DNA of 64,000 nucleotides from Nitrospira sp. (lineage in GTDB: Bacteria; Nitrospirota; Nitrospiria; Nitrospirales; UBA8639): contig CP058931.1 of the NCBI GenBank assembly GCA_024760505.1, positions 1 through 64,000 on the forward strand. Reading direction: 5' to 3'. The notes beneath the pieces were generated by a model. The model was not told the origin of the DNA, did no database searches, and saw only the letters and a program-made list of their open reading frames with translations. This document shows positions 36,541 through 44,165 of the stretch, in pieces. Position 1 is the first letter of the stretch. Every line of letters starts with the position of its first letter. The position numbers and the translations under genes are program-made.

Positions 36541-37161
36541 TTATTTCAGATGAGAAGCAGCTTTTCTGGCAAATTCATAATCAGCCGGTGTATTGATATT
36601 CAAAAAGGAATACCCATATGGATCAATGTCAACGAATAGAGTCTCCTCAACAATTTGAATGGAGAGAGTTGGGTCTTGAATCAGACTTTGAATCCGAAGA
36701 TTCCCTTCCTGAATCATCTTCTCCATTATGAGGGAGCATCGTTTGGAATATCGTGCGTGAAGAGGCTGATATCCCGTCGAAAGCTTAGGCATGACCACAT
36801 CATTTTCAGGCAGAGCACAAAGCCTAGAAATAACGAAAGGATTTAAAAAAGGCATATCGCAAGCCACAACAAATACAGAAGAATAAGAGGCTTCCATGAT
36901 CCCCGTAAAGATTCCACCTAATGAGCCTTTATGAGGGATCACATCAGTCACTAAACGGACAGGAAGATGTTCGCAAGGGTAATCTTCTATGGCAGTCACC
37001 AGTATTATCTCATCAAATAATCCCCCTATGGTAAGACAAACTTTATCAAGAAACTTAGTTCCTCCCCATTCAAGGGTTCGTTTATCCTTTCCCATCCTCC
37101 GGCTTTTCCCGCCAGCTAGGACCACAGCGGAAATGTTTGCAATTTTTTGAATATTGGCCAT
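36541..37161 (-). CDS. mobA: Molybdenum cofactor guanylyltransferase
   Basis: The 206-residue enzyme attaches GMP to molybdopterin, giving the bis-MGD cofactor of type II molybdoenzymes such as NXR. The N-terminal nucleotide-binding loop AVVLAGGKSRRMGKDKRTLEW is intact, and the VVACDMPFLNP block (about 95) is the metal-binding segment. I chose ATG 37161: an 11-codon longer reading from 37194 would run through a terminator hairpin. The true ATG lies directly after the terminator's T-run with no normal ribosome site, so expression probably depends on read-through from the cytochrome operon. Confidence 0.85.
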   Translation of the reverse strand: MANIQKIANISAVVLAGGKSRRMGKDKRTLEWGGTKFLDKVCLTIGGLFDEIILVTAIEDYPCEHLPVRLVTDVIPHKGSLGGIFTGIMEASYSSVFVVACDMPFLNPFVISRLCALPENDVVMPKLSTGYQPLHARYSKRCSLIMEKMIQEGNLRIQSLIQDPTLSIQIVEETLFVDIDPYGYSFLNINTPADYEFARKAASHLK

Positions 37162-37191
37162 AAAAAAAAGGGGGTGGTTGCCCACCCCCTT
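37162..37191 (-). terminator. Strong intrinsic terminator closing oxidase module A
   Basis: On the minus strand a 10-bp stem (AAGGGGGTGG / CCACCCCCTT, arms 37182-37191 and 37168-37177) with a 4-base loop is followed by eight Ts (37162-37169). It lies 36 bp after the stop of the cytochrome/NxrC-like fusion gene and directly abuts the mobA start codon. Confidence 0.85.
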
Positions 37192-37226
37192 CATTTTTTC
37201 GGAGAATTCCGATGTTTACAACTTTG

Positions 37227-39098
37227 TTAGACTTTACCCTTGCGCCTATTGGCCCGCCGGGTCAAAATCCACCCTTCCACAAGAACCAAACCAATGGCGG
37301 CCAGGGTTGGATAAATATATGTCTCTTTTTCGATAGGTGGCTCTAACACCAGATAATAGAAAGCCGAGACTGCCATCTTTCGCCCTACATCCCCATTGTG
37401 ACCATCCCAAACAAAGAAATTGATAGGGATATATTTTCCCAATTCAATGTAGGCATCTTCTTCATAGTCACCTTTGAGTGGTCGGGTTACAATAACCGTC
37501 CATCGCCCATTACTCCATTCAGCTTTCACCACTTTTAATTGTTCCGTGAAGTCATCACGATCTTCAAAATCCACATCCCAACCGGCACCCTGATAAGCCT
37601 TTAATTCTCCATCGGCCGTCCATTTCGTGATATCGACAGGAAATCCCTCATCGCCCCAGAAATATCTTGGTTTTCGAGGGGCAGGCAATTCCTGCCATTT
37701 TATCGGCAATTGGAAGGCAAGCCCATCATTAAACACCTGATAGGCAGTTTGCTTGGCAGCGATGGATTCAGGATGTTCTGGATCATCAGCAAACTTCGAT
37801 CCTCCGGGAGGCTGCTCCTCTATCCCATAATCACCAAGATTCACTTCGTATGGCTCCCAGTCTACACTATCTTTTTGCACACTCTTTGTACGGTCGTCCC
37901 ACCTGAACATAAACGAAATATGAGTTTCATTGTACAGAGATTGAACCCAGACATCGTCAATTCTGGTAACGAAGTTTCTTGGCTTGTGCGTGATCTGTCC
38001 ACCCATGGCCACAATCCTTCGATCAACCAGGTTCCAGCGTTCATCATGCTCATCAGCAGGTAACTCTCCTTCAACGAACTTTGAAGGAACCACGAAATCG
38101 ACTTTGGGCTTATCCGTTAATGGATCGATGGCCCTAGGTTTGGCTGCAACTAAAGCCGTGGCGATTTCATCCGTCACATTACCGCCTGCAATATCCACGT
38201 CTTTATCACGTTCACAGAGATGGTTTACATAATTTGCAATGTGCCACCGATCTTCAACAGTTGTATTATCGGCAAACGAAGGCATAGGCGTTCCGCTTAC
38301 CCCTGTTGAAAAGGTCCTAAAAATGTTCTTAACATTATAGGCGTCCTGGCGGCTGCCTCTGAAATTCCAACATTTATGCCAGTCGGCAGGTTGAATGGAA
38401 AATCCCCAGTCATCCTTGAGGTTGAACGCATTCCCATCACCGCGCCCCTCCAGACCATGGCATTCGATACACTTCATTTCTTTCACAAGCTCGGAGCCAC
38501 GCTTCACCGATTCTGCCGTTGGAGGAACCGGTTCAATTTTCTCCAGTTGCAACACATGAAATTCTTCAAATTCGGTATCTTGCCAACTACGATCCTTGAC
38601 CAATTCGGTGGTAACGAAGGCTAAGACATCCCTGCGTTGATCCTCAGTCAAAATACCTTCCCAGGATGGCATAGCCGATCCCGGTAATCCATGTGTCACC
38701 GTCTGAAAGAGATCTACGTCAATGAGTGGCAATTCACCGCTGGCCGTATGACGGATTTTAAAGGTCCCTGCATTAAAGTTGCGTGGCCTGGGCCATAGTC
38801 GGTCTGCTCCGGGCCCGTCCCCGGCCCCGTTTACGCCATGGCACCAAACACACTTTGTGAAATACACTCGCTTCCCTGCTTCAACTTGTTCGGCAGATGG
38901 TGGAGCAGGGCGACTTCCCTCGGCAAATCCTTCCGCCATTTCCGCCTGGGACGTGGTAGCAAAGCCTAGTCCGCCAAAAAGGAGTCCGCAACTCAGAAGC
39001 CAGGCTCCTAGGCCACGCCTACCATATCCGGCTGTAGTCGTTTCGTTCATGACCATCCTCTTTTCAAAGTGTCCAGTATCGAATTGAATTCCATTCAT
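37227..39098 (-). CDS. Membrane-anchored dihaem cytochrome c fused to an NxrC-like domain
   Basis: The protein has 623 residues. After an export segment (about 28-53) come two cytochrome c domains with CXXCH at about 83-87 (CVWCH) and 210-214 (CIECH), and probable distal methionines in SAMPSW (143) and TPMPSF (272). The region from about 315 to 585 is an EB_dh/NxrC-type domain, but the Met and Lys haem-b ligand blocks of NxrC are not retained; its VIVTRPL aligns with VVMKRSL. A C-terminal membrane helix (about 597-617) and basic tail anchor it. I chose ATG 39098 for its GGAGG; ATG 39050 is an alternative. It is the last gene of module A. Confidence 0.8.
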   Translation of the reverse strand: MNGIQFDTGHFEKRMVMNETTTAGYGRRGLGAWLLSCGLLFGGLGFATTSQAEMAEGFAEGSRPAPPSAEQVEAGKRVYFTKCVWCHGVNGAGDGPGADRLWPRPRNFNAGTFKIRHTASGELPLIDVDLFQTVTHGLPGSAMPSWEGILTEDQRRDVLAFVTTELVKDRSWQDTEFEEFHVLQLEKIEPVPPTAESVKRGSELVKEMKCIECHGLEGRGDGNAFNLKDDWGFSIQPADWHKCWNFRGSRQDAYNVKNIFRTFSTGVSGTPMPSFADNTTVEDRWHIANYVNHLCERDKDVDIAGGNVTDEIATALVAAKPRAIDPLTDKPKVDFVVPSKFVEGELPADEHDERWNLVDRRIVAMGGQITHKPRNFVTRIDDVWVQSLYNETHISFMFRWDDRTKSVQKDSVDWEPYEVNLGDYGIEEQPPGGSKFADDPEHPESIAAKQTAYQVFNDGLAFQLPIKWQELPAPRKPRYFWGDEGFPVDITKWTADGELKAYQGAGWDVDFEDRDDFTEQLKVVKAEWSNGRWTVIVTRPLKGDYEEDAYIELGKYIPINFFVWDGHNGDVGRKMAVSAFYYLVLEPPIEKETYIYPTLAAIGLVLVEGWILTRRANRRKGKV

Positions 39099-39111
39099 GT
39101 CCGCGTCCTCC

Positions 39112-40080
39112 TTATTCCCAAGTCCGCGGGTAATACCCGGTGTGCCAGTATTCGAACATGATGACTTTCCAAATTTCATCTACCGTTAAATGCTGTTCCC
39201 ACGGTGGCATGACGGATGCCCATGGGAAACCTTCACCTGGAAGCCCAATTCCGCCTTTAGCCACCCGCCAAAAAACAAAGGTTTCTTGGAGCTGAGCAAT
39301 GGTTCCTGCATCAGTAAAATTGGCAGGAATTGGATTAAAAGCAAAGGCCCAGAGGCCGCGACCGTTCAAATTATCACCATGACAGAAATGGCAATTTTGA
39401 AAAAAGATCTCTCCCCCTTCCCGAACATGTTTAATATACCCTTTAGCATTCGGATCCCAGGGGTTATCCTCCGGATTTTTCACATCTTTCATTAAACGTC
39501 CCATATCCTGACTTACGATATGAGCGTTGCTGTATGCCTGATCGTATTTCCCCTCTGGATTAATACGATAGGGATTCGCGGCAGTTTGCAAAACATATGT
39601 TTTCCCGTGCACTTTTGTCGTCGCCGGTGGGGCAGGATGCACGGTTCTCAATTCAATGGGTTCATCAAAGCTGGGAAGGAAAGAATTGTAGGCAAACCCC
39701 CAAAGCCCGATTGGCAATAAAATCAATAAGGCTGTCCGAATGAACTTAGTCATTCCAGTTTTGGCGTCCAAAACATTTATGATAGGACGCTTAAACTCCT
39801 CCCACTCCTGTTGTGACCCCGACACCCACATAAAAATACCGCAAGCAGAAACCGTCCCATAAATGGCCCTTACAGAAAAGGGAATGGGCGGATAGATTCG
39901 ATACTTCAGATAGAACAAATTCACAAAACACCAGACAAAGATTCCTGCCCAAAACTTTGGCAAACCCATGCCTGCTCTTTTAAGAGAATAATTAATAATA
40001 GAAAACACAAGGATGCAGACCGCCAACTCTGAAATCATCTGCATCGGCATGTAGCCTTCAACTAGTTTAAGCCACGTCAT
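39112..40080 (-). CDS. Membrane-bound monohaem cytochrome c
   Basis: The 322-residue protein has four membrane helices in its first 130 residues (about 18-31, 43-58, 70-86 and 113-130), then a periplasmic cytochrome c domain. The haem motif is CHFCH at 230-234, and the probable distal ligand is M291 in SVMPPWEQHLT. The end of this domain resembles subunits of cbb3-type or alternative-complex systems. An AAGGAAGA site precedes ATG 40080. It lies between two other cytochromes behind the bd-like oxidase, so it probably forms part of that complex. Confidence 0.8.
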   Translation of the reverse strand: MTWLKLVEGYMPMQMISELAVCILVFSIINYSLKRAGMGLPKFWAGIFVWCFVNLFYLKYRIYPPIPFSVRAIYGTVSACGIFMWVSGSQQEWEEFKRPIINVLDAKTGMTKFIRTALLILLPIGLWGFAYNSFLPSFDEPIELRTVHPAPPATTKVHGKTYVLQTAANPYRINPEGKYDQAYSNAHIVSQDMGRLMKDVKNPEDNPWDPNAKGYIKHVREGGEIFFQNCHFCHGDNLNGRGLWAFAFNPIPANFTDAGTIAQLQETFVFWRVAKGGIGLPGEGFPWASVMPPWEQHLTVDEIWKVIMFEYWHTGYYPRTWE

Positions 40081-40125
40081 TCTTCCTTACTCCTTATAAA
40101 GGGTTATCCCCTAAATTAATATTCC

Positions 40126-41439
40126 TTATTCTTTTGGAGGTAAAGGTTGGCCTTCTTTTAATTGCGCCAAGTAATCAACCATTTTATTGAGTGCCCCGCC
40201 TGTCAATCTTACGCCAAAATCCTTTGGCATTTGATTGTCCGGAAAATCCTTCACCACATAGGCACTTGGGTTTAATATCGACTCAGTAATGTACTCCTTG
40301 GGCGATTTGGCTTTACCCTGATAGGCTGGATCTTTAAGACGATTTGGGGCATTGGACCCCTCCATGAGGAGAGGACCTACTTTTCCCGTGGCACCTTCAA
40401 TCCCTGGAATCGTATGACAGGCCGGACAACCGGCTTTCATGAAGAGCTTGTCGTACGGTTCGCTTCCGTCAGCTAAAAGATTTCCACCACCTGCCCCAGC
40501 TTCTTCTTCCCCACCTGCCGAGGGGCGATCGGCTTCCGGAATAAACTTTTCATATGAAGCGACGATTTCCTCATATGGCGGAGGTTCTTTCCCTTCCCGC
40601 GTGTATATCCAGGTATCAACAGCGGCCAATTCGCCCAAAGTCAACGATATCGGTGGTTTGTGAATCTTCGGCATAGGACTTACCGTATCATTCGAACCCT
40701 TCACACCAAAACCAGTCACCACAAAACAACTTGGACATGCATGTGACTCGGCGATATATTCTTGGGCATTCGTTGCAGTGCCGGACCCTGGAAAAGCTTC
40801 CTTTTGTTCAGTGGTGCGTGCCTCAGGATTATTCATGTGATAATTCGGTTCTTTTAATCTCTGAGGGGCAGTATCCGGAATTCCATAGAGATTCGGGGCG
40901 CGCTCACTCAAAAATCCCTGTTGAAATCCATGGCATAATGGACATTGGCCCTTGCCGATGGCCCCTTGCGTTTTACTTTGGCCAATTCCACCGAAAATGA
41001 TTTTCTCTCCCTCATCACCAAGCTGTTGCGCTGACATGCTCTGGAAATCTAACTTCACGACAGGAGGAGGAAATCCTCCTTCGACTTGAGGCAGCCAATT
41101 TCCGTAGCCGGAGAGCGCGGCAGCTACAAAAAACATGAAACCACCAATTTTCATAAGTGCACTAATATTGGGAAAGTAGAGGCCCATCACAAATGCCATG
41201 ATCGTGATCATGACCAGTGAAACCGGCAATAAACGACTTTCTCCTTCAAAGTTATGCGTATAATTGGAAATTGCGATAAAGGCCAAGAATGCGCAGAAAA
41301 TTCCAACTATCGTCTGGAAACTTGCTCTTTTCTTTTTTACCGGATCAGAAATTGTTGCCTGAAAATACAGCAACAACCCCACCAGCATCAGCAATACTGG
41401 CCAACCCATCCCTATTGCCCGTTCCAATAACTCAACCAC
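40126..41439 (-). CDS. Membrane-bound dihaem cytochrome c
   Basis: The 437-residue protein has about four N-terminal membrane helices (about 10-28, 42-60, 72-90 and 97-112), then two tandem cytochrome c domains. CXXCH motifs lie at about 166-170 (CPLCH) and 338-342 (CPACH). A third cysteine pair, CPSCF (about 235-239), looks like a haem motif whose His has become Phe. Distal methionines are likely in SPMPKIH and NQMPKDFG. A Glu/Gly-rich linker separates the domains. The start is GTG 41439, with GGAGGA seven bases upstream; a TTG five codons earlier overlaps that ribosome site. It follows the oxidase gene by 67 bp. Confidence 0.8.
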   Translation of the reverse strand: MVELLERAIGMGWPVLLMLVGLLLYFQATISDPVKKKRASFQTIVGIFCAFLAFIAISNYTHNFEGESRLLPVSLVMITIMAFVMGLYFPNISALMKIGGFMFFVAAALSGYGNWLPQVEGGFPPPVVKLDFQSMSAQQLGDEGEKIIFGGIGQSKTQGAIGKGQCPLCHGFQQGFLSERAPNLYGIPDTAPQRLKEPNYHMNNPEARTTEQKEAFPGSGTATNAQEYIAESHACPSCFVVTGFGVKGSNDTVSPMPKIHKPPISLTLGELAAVDTWIYTREGKEPPPYEEIVASYEKFIPEADRPSAGGEEEAGAGGGNLLADGSEPYDKLFMKAGCPACHTIPGIEGATGKVGPLLMEGSNAPNRLKDPAYQGKAKSPKEYITESILNPSAYVVKDFPDNQMPKDFGVRLTGGALNKMVDYLAQLKEGQPLPPKE

Positions 41440-41458
41440 AGTGCAATCCTCCAACTTG

Positions 41459-41479
41459 GGGGCTGCCTATTGCAGCCCC
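41459..41479. repeat. Intergenic hairpin between oxidase and cytochrome genes
   Basis: GGGGCTGC-CTATT-GCAGCCCC forms a perfect 8-bp GC-rich stem with a 5-base loop between the oxidase stop and the next ribosome site. There is no T-run on the minus strand, so it is more likely an RNA-processing or stability element than a terminator. Confidence 0.5.
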
Positions 41480-41506
41480 ACGATTGTTTGTAATTGTATT
41501 TTTCGT

Positions 41507-43477
41507 TCAATGACCAGTTGCAGACTGAGGAGATGGAACTGGCTGCCCTGCCGGCGAAGGAACCGGTACTTTTTTCGCACCAAGGGTTCCTAACCAAAAG
41601 ACAAACATAATGCTGATCCAGAAAAATAACACGTTAAACGAAATAACGTTGGCCGCAAACCCGATTGTATGGGTATAAGCCCAGGGAGAGTTATCCCGCA
41701 TGACCTCGTTGACGTGCCAGAACAATCTCACGGAAGAACGGATGTAGCCCATCAATCCCATCATCCATGTAAATGCTGTGGCCAACATGATGATGGCATA
41801 TTGGGAACGTGGGGGAATTTGACCCCATCTAATCGGACCCAACTGTCTTCCATTTTTCAACATCGCAAGATTTAGTGGCGTCATTAACAGTAGACATGAC
41901 AATGTTCCAGCCACCTGAGGCACCGACAATCCAATTCGCACGTTGGCTGGAATGAAATACCCATAGCAAGCCAACCAAACATTGTTTAGCTGGGCTATGA
42001 TGAAAAAACATCCCATAAAAATATTGCCAAACTTTGCCCAGCTAACTGTTGGGACCCTGTTCCCTCGCTGGTACCATATAAAGCTTAAAACGGTCGTCAT
42101 AATAATGGCGTTAATGCCGCCATTTTTTGCCGACATGACACCATAATTACCTAGAACCGGATGTTGTTGACCACCCATAGCTTTCAATTCAGCCGGAGTC
42201 ATGACGATCGTATGTGGCGTTATGAAAACCAGAAGACCAACAACTAAAATAAACACGAGATACTTAATATATTTCTGGAATCGTTCACCACCCGTCATTC
42301 GTCCGAGGGCTTGCCACAAGTAATAATTTGTGGTCAGGAACAGGATTCCGATCATGGTTGCTTGAATAATAAACAACCAAGCTAACAAACCACCCATCAA
42401 GGTAATACCCATTTGTTGTCGATAGGCATACACCTCCCTCATTAACCAATATCCTGCAAAGGGCAATGGGATGAGAAATGCCACACCTAAACTCATTGCG
42501 ATGTAGCCCATCCAGTCATAATGAGCCCGTTCTTCATCCGTTTTTGATGATAGGAATCGGTAAGCTGCGTAGGCTGCCACCACACCACCACCAAAGGCCA
42601 TGTTCCCTAGAATTCTATGGACATTCAAAGGATTCCACAGCGCCGTATGAATTACGTGCCAAATATTTCCAAGATAACGTCCTTGCTCATCTACCCCTGC
42701 GGGTGACATCATGAATGCAATCCACGAATTGGCGAGGAACATCAGCACCGTTCCAATCACATTCAGGATGACGGACATGCTGAGATGAACCCATTTCAGA
42801 ACGCCTTCCCGCATCTTGTCCCAACCGTAATAATAAATGTAGAGGGTTGCACTTTCCGCCACGAACGTTAAGGCATAGATGTGCATGACCGGCCGGAAAA
42901 TACTGGATAAGTACCCAAAGAAGGCCGGATAGAGCGTGAGGAAGGTAAAGATCAAAATCCCACCAAGAATGGCGGTTAAGGAATAGGCCGTCAGGCTGAT
43001 TTTGATAAAATCATAAGCCAATTGATCATATTTTTTGGCCATGGCTTTATCTTTGCTGACCATCCCAGCAAATTCGATGCACATGCAAAAGATTGGTACC
43101 GCCAACACAAAACTTCCATAATAAAGATGCTGCTGGTTGGCCACCCAAAGAAGGACACGACTTTCAAAGTTATACCGAGGGTAAAAAGTTTCATTGTCTT
43201 CCGTTACCGGTGCTGGCATCCCAATGGCTGGACCTTCGGTCTTGTAATATACGTCCCGGCCCATTTCCACCTTTTCCGCCTCGCCCTCCTCACCTGCTGC
43301 CTTTTGCGCGGCAACGACATCCGCAGGAGGACCTCCGGCCGGTGCACCACCCCCACCTGCCACGGCGGTGACTGACAGGAAAATCGGCAACAACAGCAGA
43401 CAGCTCATCACCATCAAGGCCGATACGGCAAACAACTTTTTCTTCCCCCGGGTCATTTGATTGAACAGGCGACCCAT
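41507..43477 (-). CDS. Cytochrome bd-like oxidase subunit (module A)
   Basis: The 656-residue membrane protein is related to cytochrome bd subunit I (CydA) but longer. It has a signal-like first helix (about 15-40), a periplasmic Gly/Ala/Glu-rich segment, and about a dozen further helices. Likely haem ligands are H117 (QQHLYYG) and H287 (NVHRILGN), with E208 in FVAESATLY. Extra conserved histidines are H274, H277, H422 (TPHTIVM) and H439 (GQQHPVLG). The CydA GRQPW motif and a CydB gene are absent. AAGGAGGT before ATG 43477 is ideal. Clustered cytochromes suggest a c-type electron donor rather than quinol, which is inference. Confidence 0.82.
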   Translation of the reverse strand: MGRLFNQMTRGKKKLFAVSALMVMSCLLLLPIFLSVTAVAGGGGAPAGGPPADVVAAQKAAGEEGEAEKVEMGRDVYYKTEGPAIGMPAPVTEDNETFYPRYNFESRVLLWVANQQHLYYGSFVLAVPIFCMCIEFAGMVSKDKAMAKKYDQLAYDFIKISLTAYSLTAILGGILIFTFLTLYPAFFGYLSSIFRPVMHIYALTFVAESATLYIYYYGWDKMREGVLKWVHLSMSVILNVIGTVLMFLANSWIAFMMSPAGVDEQGRYLGNIWHVIHTALWNPLNVHRILGNMAFGGGVVAAYAAYRFLSSKTDEERAHYDWMGYIAMSLGVAFLIPLPFAGYWLMREVYAYRQQMGITLMGGLLAWLFIIQATMIGILFLTTNYYLWQALGRMTGGERFQKYIKYLVFILVVGLLVFITPHTIVMTPAELKAMGGQQHPVLGNYGVMSAKNGGINAIIMTTVLSFIWYQRGNRVPTVSWAKFGNIFMGCFFIIAQLNNVWLACYGYFIPANVRIGLSVPQVAGTLSCLLLMTPLNLAMLKNGRQLGPIRWGQIPPRSQYAIIMLATAFTWMMGLMGYIRSSVRLFWHVNEVMRDNSPWAYTHTIGFAANVISFNVLFFWISIMFVFWLGTLGAKKVPVPSPAGQPVPSPQSATGH

Positions 43478-43573
43478 TGACCTACCTCCTTGTGAAAACG
43501 TGTTGAGTTAAACCCATCAAAATTACCTAATTAATCGTTTTAGTCTTAAGTTCCAAGCTCATAGATTTTTCAA

Positions 43574-43690
43574 CTATCGGAACATGTAGAAATAGTCGAG
43601 TCCCTGGGCATCCATCAAGATATAATCCAATGCCTGGAAATATACAAAACAAATGACCAATGAAACTATGACATACAGAGCTGTCTGCAT
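43574..43690 (-). CDS. 38-residue membrane microprotein, oxidase-associated
   Basis: This short gene encodes MQTALYVIVSLVICFVYF followed by about 20 more residues ending DYFYMFR. It has one membrane helix (about 3-24) and an aromatic, slightly acidic tail. AAGGAGGA six bases before ATG 43690 is as strong as that of the oxidase gene, which begins 96 bp downstream. Its position and shape recall small accessory subunits such as CydX or CcoQ, but I see no sequence family to assign it to. A longer in-frame reading from 43777 lacks support. Confidence 0.75.
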   Translation of the reverse strand: MQTALYVIVSLVICFVYFQALDYILMDAQGLDYFYMFR

Positions 43691-43751
43691 GCGCTCCTCC
43701 TTGGGTCTAAAAGAATTAAATGATTGATTACCATATTGGAAGTCATGATTT

Positions 43752-43886
43752 TTAGCAGGGACACTGAATACCGGCAAACCAATAAAAGAACCACAAACTT
43801 ACCGCGCAGGTCAGATAAAAAATCGCTTTGCCTATTTTGGTCTCTAACTCCGTTGACTCCCTTATGACAGCCGTCGAATCCCCCAT
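43752..43886 (-). CDS. 44-residue membrane microprotein, oxidase-associated
   Basis: This gene, easily missed because of its size, runs from ATG 43886 to TAA at 43752. The first 20 residues are charged (MGDSTAVIRESTELETKIGK). A helix of about residues 21-40 is rich in aromatic residues (FYLTCAVSLWFFYWFAG), and the protein ends in IQCPC. GGAGGA stands six bases before the start. It opens the module A operon, 61 bp upstream of the 38-residue gene. The C-terminal CPC could bind metal or haem or form a disulfide; this is speculation. A role as a small subunit of the bd-like complex is inferred from position. Confidence 0.7.
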   Translation of the reverse strand: MGDSTAVIRESTELETKIGKAIFYLTCAVSLWFFYWFAGIQCPC

Positions 43887-43950
43887 CTTAATTCCTCCCT
43901 ATGCTTAATTCGCATCCAAAAAATTAAACGATTTCACCTAATAAACTTCA

Positions 43951-43980
43951 TTGACACATTATTATTTTTCGTGCTATTCA
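43951..43980 (+). promoter_or_regulatory. Probable sigma-70 promoter for the 34-residue gene
   Basis: A consensus TTGACA (43951-43956) and TATTCA (43975-43980, with an extended TG just before) are 18 bp apart on the plus strand. They put transcription start near 43987, about 30 bases before ATG 44016. Confidence 0.45.
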
Positions 43981-44015
43981 AACATTTATTGATCACGTAA
44001 AACGAGGGATTACTC

Positions 44016-44120
44016 ATGCGTACAAATGCAAAAGTGTTCGACATTATAGTTTTGGCCGGAATGGTTGTCAATATTCTGCTTGCTGTGTTTCTCATCCTCT
44101 ACTATTTTGATTTTCTTTAA
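44016..44120 (+). CDS. 34-residue membrane microprotein, divergent from module A
   Basis: A plus-strand frame of 34 codons encodes MRTNAKVFDIIVLAGMVV, then a continuing hydrophobic stretch ending LYYFDFL, so nearly the whole peptide is one membrane helix with two N-terminal basic residues. GAGGG lies seven bases before ATG 44016, and a consensus -35 element sits at the right distance upstream. It is the only plus-strand gene between 24.5 kb and the window end. It faces away from the oxidase operon and converges with the SUMF1-fold gene. Function unknown; a small oxidase subunit or a regulatory peptide are options. Confidence 0.5.
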   Translation: MRTNAKVFDIIVLAGMVVNILLAVFLILYYFDFL

Positions 44121-44165
44121 CTTTTTTCACTTTAGCCCCACACAAAACATTAACGGTTTTTGGTC

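Noticed and set aside
36541..37194. Longer mobA reading of 217 residues starting at 37194
   Set aside because: The first 11 codons are the terminator hairpin of the upstream operon; the MobA nucleotide loop starts cleanly from ATG 37161.
37227..39179. N-terminal extension of the cytochrome/NxrC fusion to 39179
   Set aside because: The first 27 codons lie inside the 3' end of the upstream gene, and GGAGG with good spacing precedes ATG 39098.
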